The notes beneath the pieces are model-generated. The model was not told the DNA's origin, searched no databases, and worked only from the letters and a program-made list of their open reading frames with translations. Shown piece by piece: positions 14,201 through 26,080 of a DNA stretch of 64,000 nt. Each line of letters opens with the position of its first letter. The stretch's first letter is position 1. Source of the stretch: Tyto alba (lineage: Eukaryota; Chordata; Aves; Strigiformes; Tytonidae); the NCBI RefSeq assembly GCF_018691265.1, contig NW_024881330.1, positions 15,809,386 through 15,873,385 on the forward strand, read 5' to 3'. The position numbers were made by a program, and so were the translations under genes.

Positions 14201-16449
14201 ATCTTTAATCACATGATATTCTAATCCTATTTAATTAGAGAGTGGGTTTTTTAAAGCAATTCTCAGTTTAATGCTCTGTGCTAGAAAAGTCTCTCTTGGG
14301 AAAAGTGATATCCACCGGTGTCCATGGTCTTCAGCACTTCTGCTTTTGCATATCCAGTAGACGTTCAGTTTCTCCCCCTATTTCTGAGATTAATGTCTTT
14401 TAAGGTGAGGATGGATATTTCAAATCACTAGTCCCCTTTCTAGCAGTGTAATCATTGCACTGGGCTCAACGACTGCTAGGTCAGGCTACACGATTATGGG
14501 GAGGGTGAGTTTGAGAACTGTAGTACCCATTGGAGTGGGGCCAGCCACACCAGCCAGGTTTCATGCTAAATAACGAAAACCCTGACATTAAATGCAGTGC
14601 AATGAATCACATGCCTATTCAGGGTGATAGTTTATAGCTCTGCAGTCTCAGAGCTGTGTAAGTTTTTAAAAAACATGTTTTAAATTACAAGTGCTTTGTA
14701 CAGCTCATTTGTAAACTCACAAGTACTGGGTTTTGCAAGGTATCTGTATTTCAGTGTTTATCAAAGCACATAACACTGTAAATTGCTCAGGAATAATAAT
14801 AAAAAAAAAAGTTTACAATTCTGGAAACTGGCATAATAGGGATTTATAAATACTGTGTTAGCAGAGCAAGTAGGCTATGTAATTCTCCTACCTTTGCAGC
14901 ATTATAAAATACCCACAAGAAAAGATACTCTCTTTTCTAGTAAATTGTTATGATTTTTTCCATCATTGATTTATATTGAAGTGCTGAACTCAAACGCTTT
15001 TGTTGCTAGCTAGCAATTAAGATGAAAGCACTGTCCTTTCTGAGTACAGCATTCATTCAGGTGATATGGAGATCTGACACAGTTTTGCTCTTTTACTCAA
15101 CAGTTGTTTGCAAAACAATAGAGAGGAACTGTACTTGATTTCATTGCCCTAAAAATAAAGAAAAAGGGAAAAAAAAAAACGAAAGAAAAAAAGACTAGAA
15201 ATATTTAGCTTACAAAGAGATAAGAAATGCAATTTGCAGGGAGCCAATGTCATGCTGTATGGAAGCTAATATAGCAAATTCTGTATGTTAGGCAAATTAG
15301 AGATGGTTGAATTAATCATGAATAAGTGACCAACATTGTGCTGCTTCTCTCTGGGTTCTCCAGGTGATGCTGATTTCTGGTTATGCTTTCACTGCTGATT
15401 AAACAGATTCTTCCATGGCTTAATCCGGTGCGCACCTGAACTGCTTGCAGACGCCAAGGACATCAATGCATCTTGTGGCACAGAGAGAGAAGATGCCTCT
15501 CCCAAGTGGGCAGATGCGCTGAATCGCAGCAGGAGTACCAGCCCTGGGACTTGTTCCCAGCTCCTCTGAGACAGTTAAGGACCCCAGCCTGGGCTCTTGG
15601 TGGTCTGGATCTGGCCCTTGGGAGCTCTGCATGCCCTACTGAGCCTTGTGCTCAAGTTTCACTGTGCTGGCCTTGTGACTTTCATCCAGTGGCTGGGAGA
15701 CGCATCCACCTGCACAATGGAAGAGTTCAAGGGGAGCAGAAGCCATGTGTCTTGCCTGGCTGAGAGCTCTTCATCAGCCTCATCTAGAGAGTGATGCTGG
15801 GCGAGGTGCTATGCCAAGTGAGTGGCACTCAGTCCTGCTTATACCACATTTTCTGTCTTGACAGTGCTTGGGCAGGGTCTCTCTGCAGCCCAGGGACATG
15901 ACTGCCATGGGGAGGGAGAGCAGCTGCCCTTGTCCCCTGTGATGCAGAGTGAGCATCCACAGAACTGGGCAATGAGTCTTCTCCAAGCTTTTATCACATA
16001 CTAAATTCACTGGAGGAAGAACAACATCCTTTTCGGCTTTAGCTCAACATCAGGTGGTAAATACCTCATTCTTGTAAAGCTTGTTCTGTCATAGAGAACA
16101 GTGTTCCTCTGCGTTAGATTAGTGTACATCTTCCACGTGCAACTTCTGCTAATTTAATGAATTATTTAGCAGTGCTGTGCTCACAGGCTTGTGCCAACAA
16201 TGTAATGGAATTCTGTACCGGCTACGGGTATAGCCAGATGTTCACAATTTTTCTCCCTCTTTCTGCACAGATTTTATGCAAATTACAGGAAGAACAGCAC
16301 TACCATCACCGCCTTCTCCGTTAATAAATCCCATAATGGACTCCACGCCTGTACAACCCAACCCACAGGGCACAAGCTTCCGGATGTGATTCTTAGTCTT
16401 TGTGACTTAAAGATGCTTAGGGGTGGGAAGGTAAGGGCCACCAGGGCCA
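11253..16449. other. Intergenic DNA, nothing recognised apart from a short palindrome
   Basis: No exon or repeat family was recognised, apart from the inverted repeat at 12611-12634 and simple A/T runs (for example near 12353 and 15170). Confidence 0.55.
12611..12634. repeat. Perfect short inverted repeat
   Basis: Two 11-base arms (CATTGCTTGCT and AGCAAGCAATG) are separated by GT. The loop is too small for a normal RNA hairpin, so it would act, if at all, as a DNA palindrome or cruciform. No flanking transposon was recognised. Confidence 0.8.
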
Positions 16450-16560
16450 TTTCTTCACTCGCCCACTCCTGCGGGTGTAAATCGTGTGTCACTGCAGTCA
16501 GTGGATTTACACTGAATTGTTGTCAGAGGGGAACTGGGCTCAGGCAAACTCAAGAAGAAT
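16450..16560. repeat. Ancient palindromic sauropsid repeat
   Basis: Two inverted halves are visible: GGGTGTAAATCGTGTGTCAC near 16473-16492, and GTGGATTTACACTGAATTG near 16501-16519. They are followed by a tail near 16540. I recognise the pattern (gtgtaaatca ... tgatttacac around a 'cattgacttcagtgg'-like centre) as an old MITE-like element common in reptile and bird genomes. The family name is not known to me with certainty. Confidence 0.5.
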
Positions 16561-17029
16561 TAAATAAGCTGTGAAGTTAAAGGGTGATCAGAAGGTGATG
16601 ACAGAAGCACGATGGGAAATCCCGAGCTGTTGTGCATGATAGTTTTACAGAAACTTTTTTCCTTTTTATTTTTTTTTTTTCCCAAGGGTTTGTTTTCCAG
16701 TGCTGGTGCAATTTGATGGAGTACCTACAGAGAGAAGAGCTGGCCTCACTTTCCCCCCTGTTTCCACTGTTCAGTTCGCTCCTCAGAGGATTTACTTGTG
16801 ATTTACACTTGTAGAAGTGAGAAGAGATTCAAGCTGTGCTCATGCAGTTACACCGAACGGGGGAGAGAGGCCAGCAGAACGGAGGTCGGTGGATGTTTGG
16901 GCTGGGGCTGATTCTGCACAGCTGTGATCCCTGCTCAGCCATTTAAACCGCTCCGGAGTGAGACAAAGAGGATGCAGCCGCTCTGGAGTCAGAGTGGTTG
17001 AAGTCCAGGGCTGCTTTTCGACTCATAAT

Positions 17030-17150
17030 GACACTCCTGATTTGCAAAGTATTTAAATATGAGCTTTACTCCCAGCAACTTCATTGCAGCACTTAAGCTT
17101 AAGCACGTGCTTAAATGTTTTTCTGAAGCGGGTCCTTGGTTTGATAGCAT
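17030..17150. repeat. Ancient palindromic sauropsid repeat (AAGCACGTGCTT type)
   Basis: A perfect 16-bp palindrome, TTAAGCACGTGCTTAA, lies at 17099-17114. It is preceded by CTCCCAGCAACTTCATTG and followed by ATGTTTTTCTGAAGCGGGTC. This order matches an old interspersed element seen widely in turtles, crocodilians and birds. The palindrome contains the E-box core CACGTG. Confidence 0.55.
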
Positions 17151-20100
17151 TTTATATATGAGGTCAAAGTTAATAAGCATCAGGCCACTACACAACAGTG
17201 TGAGAATTACCCATTTATAGAGATCTAGAAATGTCATTTATAATTCAAGTCTTTCAAGGGAAGGATAATTGTCCAATTTTGCACTGCTGCATGGGAGAAA
17301 ACAAAAGTGGGTTATGTGTTTGTGTGCTCTGCGCTTTTTGGTTTTATATCGATTTGCTTTATAAATTGCTTCAGGTTTTTGGGGGATTGAAATCCACCTG
17401 ATGTTGTAAAATGCTGCCTATAAAGCAAAGTCTTGCACCCTGCTGTAGCTGTGGGCTTTTGTGGGAGTGTTGTGCTCACTCCAGACTCCATCTGTGGCCC
17501 TGCTCACCCTGAGTGCCTATTAATTACATGCTAACTTCATACCCTGGCATAGGGACTGATGATGGATGATCTCTGGCCAGTGATCTCTGCTTTCTGGTCA
17601 CTTGAGTAGCCTTGCCAATGAGGCTGTACTTCTGTTTACCCAGTTAATGAGGATCAGCATTACAAAACGCATGGCAGAGATTCAGTATACATTATCAGTT
17701 AATAGAGATAATTGAGTGGAAGGAAAACTAGTTTCTGATGTCACAAAATGTCTCTCGTGGTAAAGCATTTGGAATATAATGGTTAACATTTCATTTAGCA
17801 CTTATCGAGATTTGTGTACTGGTTAATACATATTGTTTGTGAAATTATAAAGACATAATAATTGCTTACAGATACATTCTTATTATATTGGGCAAAGCCT
17901 TCCTCTCCATTTTTCTTGTCTTTCCAGTCTTACTAATTCTCCAAACACACTATCAGACATCTGGTGCGAGTATTTGAGTATTTTTCTGTCTCTATATCTA
18001 GACTCCTAAAAAGATAGCCAAATCTTTTTCTTGTTTTGTTTTGTGTTTTTGTTGTTTTTTTTTTTTTTCCCAGAAACCTAAACACTGAGATCAGTGGGAG
18101 TTGGAAGACTGAGTAATATTTCAAATTAGGCAAGTTAACTATGCTATAGCACATATGTGTGTATTAGATCAATAGCTAAGTGCCAAGAAAGGGACACTCA
18201 GGGCATGTAGCATTATTTCTAGACTTGGTAGAACCAGTAAAACTTCTTGTTGTGCATTGTACTGACTTTCTTCAGCACCTATTGACACTCATCTTTGGTG
18301 CTATTAAAAATCTTGGCTCTAGGTTTGGGAAAACAGCTAGCAAACTAACACTATTTACCTGGTTGTTTAACCATACATCTGATTTAACAAGTATTCATCA
18401 ATATGGATTTTTATTTTGAAAAAATCAGACTCAACTGAGACAGCATTTTATGTTTTTCTTTTTTCCCCAGTAAGTCCTCATATCAGTTTCAGGTAAGAAG
18501 ATGTGTTTAACTCACAGGTATATTTGCTTTTCTAGCATGGAGAAGCTTGAGAATAAGAGGAAAATAGGAATACATAGGGAGAAATAAACAGTACTTTCCT
18601 CTTTATATATAGTAATAAATAATGTCTAAAAACCTTTCTGCCTCCTACTTGAGTAGACTAAAATCCTAGAAGCTTCTTATATGTGCTGGCTGACTAAAAA
18701 TAGAGAGCATATATTACATTATCATTCATACAAAAACTTCCTGCACAGCCTGTGTATTCCCCAGGCTGCTGGAGGCAGGGAGGATATTTTGCAGGAGTAC
18801 CAGTATATGTGGCTCTGCTCTTCCCTGGCTTTTTCTCAGAAATAAGATATTGGACAACACGCCCCTTCAGGCTGATGTGTTATGACCAACATTAGCTTCT
18901 TAAACTCAAAAATGCAAGTTGCTATCAAGATACTGGCAGTTATTTCAGTACTGGTATTGTGTTGTTTTTTTGTTGTTTTTTTTTTTTTTTTAAGTATTAA
19001 TCAAAATAACAAAGAATGAAGAGACTAGAAAATAAAGCAGTTATACTTTAGGCTTTGCATGCTGCATGGGGTGTACTTTGCTTCATTCTGTGCAGTGGCG
19101 TGTGAGTGCTCCCCATGGACTTGTAGGAGCCAAGCTCATGTTGCTGAAAGTGTCTCTGTGAGTACCCAGGTGGCTAGTGTACGTTAATTCGGCTACAGAG
19201 GGACTAAAGAGGCCAGTGGATGGAAAGAAGGTGATTTGTTCTACCAGGTAGAAAAGTAATAAGGAAGTAGCTTTCTGTTGTGGGAAGATCTGGGGTATGG
19301 GCTTAGGCACCCTGTGGGAGTCACCCTTTGTATAACCCAACCCAAGAAGGCAACATCAGCTGGACTTTCTGATGTTACATCTGATTTTCTTGATGTACTG
19401 CAGGAAGTGGTGAGTTCTTGAGCTGATGCTGTCTGGGCTTTGCCTCAGATGGATCAGCAATTGCTCCCGCTGGCATACGGAGAAAGCTGACTTCTCCATG
19501 ATCACTTGGATGGAAAGGTGACCAAGGACAGGAACAATTTAAAGAAAAGGAGGGAGGCATCCACCATGCTCTGCTCTTTGTGCTGGTGCAGTGCCCTGCT
19601 TCAGGCAGGGTGACACCGTCACAAACCAGAGCAATACATGAGTGAGTCCAGCACATCAGCAATAGCTCTCAGACCAGAGGTGTCAGTCAGTGTGGAATAA
19701 CCTAAGAAGCATCTGGAGGGAAATGTCTGTTGCAAGGGCGGTCAGGGCTGCTGTGGTGTCCTTAAACATCTACTACAGCTGTCTCTGTGCCATCCAGCCT
19801 TTGCTGATAATACCTGTTCATGAGGAACTTTCAGAGATGTAAGAGTTGAAAAGGAGACCACCACAAAGAGCTAATAATATAAAACGTTCATTCTCCTAAC
19901 ATTCACATGTGTTTTAAAACACTGGATCTTCATTTATTTAAGCGGACCTCACTGATTCACTCTGGTAAGTTAGTGCACCATCAGTTCCTGTGATATCTTT
20001 TTAGTCTGAATGATGGCTAACACCTCAGAACTGGGTAGACATACAACCAGTTTTCTCTGCCTACAAGGGCTTCCTGCTCACTTGATATAGGAAAATTGTT

Positions 20101-21599
20101 CTGTAACACCAGCCCATGCTGTCGCAGCCAGATCTGTCATACCTTGGGGGACATTAACCTAATATACTTTTTGAAATAGGTGAGAGTGACTCAGGGGAGA
20201 TCTCTGCCTCAGATAAACACCCAGACAGGATTAGTGACTTCATTTTCCTTCTTTCCAACTTGGAAATTTGTCACACCTGGAGCCTGTTCACGGTCCAGGG
20301 ATGAGTGAGGTGATCAGGGTGCAGAGGGAAAAGAAAAAACTAGGGTAAAAAACAAGAAGTAGGAAGGAGTCTATTGGTTGTGTGATCCAACCCATGCTGT
20401 GGCTCATTATTATTACTTGCAACAGCAAATGTTGATGTAAGTGCTGCAGAGTGCCAGTAATTAGTAGGCATGCCTCTCCAACTGCTGCAGCATGTGGTCA
20501 ATGAGTTCCTGCCTCCAAGACATGTTCTGCGCTGTAAGAACAGAGATTTATGTTACCGATAAACATAAAGAGAGACTGAAATACAGCCTATATGCTGCAT
20601 TAGGAAAGAGATTTCTCCTACACCTACACATTGGGAGAAATGATCTCAAGCTGCAGAGCTGGTGGAAGGTGAGGCTCAGCGCCTAGGGTGCAAGTCAGAG
20701 TATAATTCTTTTTGTTATCTTCCCCTCAGACTCCCACCAATCTGTTCAGCAGTATCCAGGAAAAAGAAATCAAACCCATGTAACATGGAATGCTGCTGGG
20801 TGGCTTAGTGGACATTCAGTTATGCACATCCAACAACATTGTCATTATGGTCGACGCTTTCCACAGTTTCCACATCTGTGTTGTACAGAATTCTCTCAAT
20901 TATGTTTTTAGTCAAACTCTTTCTGCCATTCATAGGCTATACATATTTTACAAGCCCAGTAAATAGGGTATGATCAAAGAAAATTAATAAAGTAATGAAA
21001 CAGGATAGAGCACTGTGCTTCTTGCTGAAGGGATAGCCTTTAAGCAGGAGTTGACATGGTACCAGACTAAGTGGGAGCAGTGACGGGGCTGCAGCCACAT
21101 TACTTGGAGGCTTGCACGGTATGTCACTTGCTGTGGTGCATAGGGGAAGGGGCCTAAATTCCCCTTTATTCCTGGGTAGATCCCAATCCTCCTTCAGTGC
21201 TGAATGTGGCTTTGCACTGCAGACTATGGCACATTGTTTTTCTAACATACTGTAAAGCTCATCTCCAAATTTCGAACCTCTAAACTGCTGAATGAAGTCC
21301 TTTAGAACTTCATGAGGATGGAGAACATCTTGTGTTTCAGAGGCCAAGTTCTTCTAATCATATACCACTGTGTCAAACACCTGGTGGCAATCTTTCATTA
21401 AGCTATGACTTAACATGAATTTGCTATTTACTTCTGTTAAAATGCACATCCAGGCATTAACTCCTCTGCTCACCAGGTAGCTTCTTTCAACTTCTGGTCT
21501 AATTTTAGAATATTATTTTACAACCATGAGCTCTTATGATACCAACAATCTCTACATTTAACCAGTACTTCTGCCTTGTTCACACTTTCATCTCTGGTA
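17151..21599. other. Intergenic DNA, nothing recognised
   Basis: A 136-codon minus frame at 21347-20937 has no recognised family. T-rich runs occur near 18055-18068 and 18974-18991. Confidence 0.55.
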
Positions 21600-21850
21600 T
21601 TTTTACAGAGAATGACCATATTCTCTCTCAACCACAATTTTTCTAAGCTAAACAAGTCAATCTTTTGTAGTCTCCCCTCAAAAAATAAAAACTAAAATCC
21701 TTGAACATCCTACGAGGCCTGCACTACCCCATTCCAGGTTGAATTCTTCTTTGTTACCACATGGCAGTGAAACTGGTTATGGGACTCCAGGTATAGTCTT
21801 ACCAAAGTTTTACTCATCTTATAGTACTAATGATGCCTTGTGAATGTGGG
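21600..21850 (-). mobile_element. Degenerate CR1/L2-like LINE fragment
   Basis: On the minus strand the order of remnants matches the same region as the 11050-11220 part of the younger CR1. There is a diverged 'tactccaggtggggtctcacc' block near 21785-21815, then a 'ctaagctaaacaa' block near 21640-21655. The divergence is heavy and no reading frame survives. It may be an old CR1 or an L2/L3-type relative. Confidence 0.5.
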
Positions 21851-21934
21851 AACTACCTCACCGGTACACATTGGCATGGGACTTAGACCATATAGAACAT
21901 GGGACTACATGAGTGGAATCGTCCTTCAGCTTTC

Positions 21935-22893
21935 ACCCTTCAGCCTTCATCTTTCCTATTTGATGTCTTTGTTGGCGACATAGACAGTGGGATTGAGTGC
22001 ACCATCAGCAAGTTTTCCAAGGACACCAAGCTGTGTGGTGAGGTTGACATGCTGGAGGGAAGGGATGCCATCCAGAGGGACCTTGACAGGCTGGAGGGGT
22101 GGGCCCGTTCAAACCACATGAAGTTCAACAAGGCCAAGTGCAAGGTCCTGCACTTCGGTCAAGGCAATCCCATCCACAAATACAGGCTCGACAATGAGTG
22201 GATTGAGAGAAGCCCTGTGGAGAAAGATTTGGGAGTATTAGTGGATAGAAAACTGTGAGTCAGTAATGTGTGCTCACAGCCCAGAAATCCAACTCTCCTG
22301 GGCTGCATCAAGAGAAATGTGGCCAGCAGGTCAAGAGAGGGGATTCTCCCCCTCTACTCTGCCCCCATGAGAGACCTGCAGTGCTGTGTCCAGCTCTGGG
22401 GCACTTAACATCAGAAGAACACGGACCTGTTGGAGCAACTCCAGAGGAGACCACAAAGATGACCAGGGGGCTGGAGCACCTCTCTTATGAGGCTGAGAGA
22501 GTTGGGGTTGTTCAGCCTGGAGAAGAGAAGGTTCCAGGGAAACCTTATAGTGTCCTTCCAGTACTTAAAGGGGGCTACAGGAAAGATGGGGAGGGACTCT
22601 TTGTCAAGGAGTGTAGCAATAAGACAAGGGGTAACAGTTTTAAACTGAAAGAGGGCAGGTTTAGATTAGATATAAGGAAGAAATTCTTTACTGTGAGGGT
22701 GGTGAGACACTGGCACAGGGTGCCCAGAGAAGCTGTGGCTGCCCCCTCCCTGGAAGGGTTCAAGGCCAGGTTGGACGGGGCTTTGAGCAGCCTGGTCTGG
22801 TGGGAGGCGTCCCTGCCCATGGCAGGGTGGCTGGAACTAGGTGACCTTTAAAGTCCCTTCCAACACAAACCATTCTATGATTCTATGGTTTTA
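21935..22893 (+). mobile_element. CR1 LINE, 3' half of ORF2 and 3' end
   Basis: The plus frame at 21959-22258 reads as the end of the CR1 reverse transcriptase (FVGDIDSGIECTISKFSKDT, then LDRLEGWARSNHMKFNKAKC and EKDLGVLVDRKL). Its usual ADDTKL motif is changed to SKDTKL. The frame then breaks near 22260. Downstream frames spell the C-terminal tail (RLDIRKKFFTVRVVRHWHRV, EGFKARLDGA). The element ends with two tandem ATTCTATG-like units at about 22873-22890. It is 5'-truncated and lacks the endonuclease and most of the polymerase. Confidence 0.93.
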
Positions 22894-23608
22894 TGAAATC
22901 TATGAACAGTTACACATTTGCCTCTTATTCAGCTCTTTAGAGGGGCACCTCTTTTTTTCTCCTATATAAAGAACCAGATTTTAAATTAAGAACACACTGA
23001 CAAATATTTTAATAAACTACATTCTGTTGGTTTTGCTTTGCACTGGGAATGAACAGCTTAGAGATCAGAGAGCTTTTTACATTTTCTTCTTAGCTTGGCT
23101 TCCTATGAGCCCATGCTTCTGCAAGCACGCGCTGCACATGTGTGTGTGTATATATGTATATGTGTTACTAATAAATTTTCAACCATATTTGGCAATCTCA
23201 GAGGTACTGTATCCCTAGATTTAATGAAAATCAGCAGCCAAGTGCAGGAAAGAACTGTGCTGTTGTCTCCACTGAAGGAAAGGTTACAGCACAAGTTTTA
23301 TCTAATCCTTTCTTAGATGCTAGGAAACCTGTCAGGTTCCCAGACATGGGAAAAGTCATTTGGAGCTCACATGTTATTATATGCTGTATAGTCAAGCCAG
23401 GACACAAATCCATAGGAAACCAGACTGCATTAGTTCTGCTGCTCTGAGCTATCTGCTTTATTTATGTATTTTCTCTTGCTTGGAGAACTGGATATCTCTG
23501 CAAACACATATCCACCCTTCCCTTTCTGCTCCCTTGTAATATGTTTGGAAATTGTGTATCTGCAGACATAAATTTGAATACATCTCATGAATAAAGTTCT
23601 GTCACTCG

Positions 23609-23622
23609 CACACACACACACA
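23609..23622 (+). repeat. (CA)7 microsatellite
   Basis: Seven uninterrupted CA units. Confidence 0.85.
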
Positions 23623-24522
23623 TCTCTCTGTATCTTTGCATGTATGTATATTACAGCTGTTTGAATGCTCCACATTTACATCCTTTTCTCAATCTGCAGA
23701 TTTTATTTGCAACCTTACAGACAACTACATTACCACCACCCATGTCTTCTCTCTCCTCACCACCAGGTGATGGAAATGCTGTGACCATATACAGGGTGCA
23801 GAAACAAGGACATAAATAGGAGGTAATACACTCTCTGAGGAAGGGGTAGATGTTGTGTTGGTGTTGTACAGCCGTGGCATTGCACAGTTTATAGCTACCT
23901 CAGAGGTTCTGACTAGAATCAAGATTTTTCCACAATTCAAGTGATAGATCAATAAATATGCTATTAGTAATACTTATCTGTTAACAAACCATTGGTCCCA
24001 GTTACTTAGTCCAATAGTTCACAAACTGCAGTACCGCGTGTGCCGCTGGGAAGCTGTTCCAAGGGCTTTTAAAGAGAAAATAACAGTCCTTCTTGCGTGC
24101 TCTGTGTTTTCACAATAAACGACCATAAATAAGATGCTGCTAGTAGACTCCATTTTCTCTGATTACACAGCTACCTGCTTTTCTGTCTATCAGTCACACA
24201 GTAAACCTCCCTCTTTCCATGAAGTACCTTACGTTGTGCAAAATTGCTATGCTATCAGAGTACTTTGCTACCTTACTGGTGACACCAGCATGGCATCTCC
24301 CCTGAGTGTGACTTTGTGCAGGAGAAAAAAAAAGTCACCCTGTCTTAGGGCTGGATTTAGTAGATGTCTGAGAGGTCAGATCCCCATGGGGACTTTGGCA
24401 TTTTTTTGGCTCCAGTTCACTTCATTTTGTGTTCGTGATCCCTCCACCTGGACCCTTTGGTTTACAGCCCCTGGGGGCCTCCAGCATCCTGTGCCTTGGC
24501 AAACTTGGCCAGACCACAGCTA

Positions 24523-24548
24523 CGGCAGCGGCGGCAGCGGCAGCAGCG
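24523..24548 (+). repeat. Short GGC/AGC trinucleotide repeat
   Basis: This is an interrupted (CGG/CAG)n stretch of about eight triplets in otherwise unremarkable DNA. It reads as Gly-Ser repeats in a 182-codon plus frame that has no recognised family. Confidence 0.8.
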
Positions 24549-24765
24549 AGCTTCTGCCTGTTCCCAGCTCAGCATTATCAGTGTTAAAACATTTACTGCA
24601 TGTGCAGTTCTCAACAGCTCTTAACTCTGGCAAATCAAAACCAATTTTAACCGGAACACTCCAAGACACTTCTGTACAATGAGGGCTATCTATCTGTCTG
24701 ACAAATTCAGACTTGCTTCCCCCAGCTGCTTTGGCATTACATTAAAGTTGGGGTTTTTTTGTTTG

Positions 24766-24785
24766 TTTTTTTTTTTTTTTTTTTT
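24766..24785 (+). repeat. Poly(T) run of 20 bp
   Basis: Twenty T are preceded by GTTTG. This could be the reversed tail of an old retroposed copy, but nothing recognisable flanks it. Confidence 0.85.
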
Positions 24786-26052
24786 AGAAAAAAAAGAGTT
24801 GCAACAATTTTCTTCTTTATAGATGTTGAAAAAAAAATAATTCTCTTTGTATTAAAAATTGGTGATGGCTTCATGCTGACAAATCAGATGAGATTTCAAT
24901 TGCAGGAGCAAATAGAAAAAATTCTGCCTGATCAATAGACATTCACAGTGCTATCAGGAATTAGCCAGAGGTACTTGGCTAATCTCAACCACTATATCTA
25001 ATGCCCTGTCTCAAGGCAGTCTGAATCTCTCAGGGCTGTGGATTAATCTAGGTTTTAGGGCACAGAAATGTAAATCCCTATGGTCTGTCATGTCACTTGC
25101 ACATGTGATGCCAGGCATGTGAGTGAACCTACTTCCTTCCTACTGGGCACCCAGGCACTCCCTAAGCTCTTGGCTGGGGCATCCGATGAGCTCTTTGAGG
25201 GCTCCAGTCAGCCTAAAATCTGTAAAATTCAACTTTTGTTTTGCTCCCCACTTTGTTTAGCTTCATTGCTGCATTTGCAGGTTCAATGTGTGTATGACCA
25301 AGCTGCGAAAACAGCAACCAAACAAAATGACACCCTAAGGTCTGATCAGCAGTGAACTAGGATTTACTTCTTTCTGACTATCATCCTCGATTTTAAATTG
25401 GAGCAGGGAGCACAGCATGGTCATTTTTTGATTGAATTAGAGAAAAATTGATCTGGCTGATCTGTATGATGACATTATTGAGTTGTGTTTGCAGCTATGG
25501 CAGAAACAAAAGAGTTTTTATTGGATTGTTGGGGGCACAGGGAGAAAAGGGGAAAGAAAAGGTAATACAGAGGTGAGCAGGTATTAGGCTTAGTGCCTTT
25601 GTGATTAGTTGCTCCAGCAAGAGCTCTCTTCTTCTCTACTACCCTGTAGCTCACTGCTGTGTTGGCTACTGCTGCCTTTCCAAACACAACCAACTGCGTA
25701 ACGAAAGAGACAGGAATTAGTTGCAGTTCCCCATTAATGGATGCTCACATTACACTTGTTCATCACCCTGATGAGAATATTTGTGACCTTAAAGAAACAA
25801 CAAAACCCATTTGGAGGTGAATATCCTGTTTAAGGGACATTTTTATGCCAGCCAGGTGTTTAAAAACTGTGGTGTTGCATGACACCTACTGACAAGCAGG
25901 GCATATCACAGTTCACAGTATGTGGGCAACTGAGTCACTTGATTTATTTTTACCGATGATTTACTTTTACATTTGTTAAACGTATATGGTTGAGAAGGAA
26001 GAAATTTATATTTTTTACCATGTGAATATGTGACAGTGGGTGAGTAACTGGC

Positions 26053-26080
26053 ATATATATATATACACATGTGTGTATAT
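26053..26080 (+). repeat. AT/AC/GT alternating purine-pyrimidine tract
   Basis: Six AT units pass into ACACATGTGTGTATAT. The tract is nearly self-complementary. Confidence 0.8.

Noticed and set aside
20937..21347. 136-codon minus frame
   Set aside because: It has no recognised family and no promoter or splice support; probably chance.
22270..22851. 193-codon plus frame
   Set aside because: It is the 3' portion of a CR1 element read partly out of frame, not a gene.
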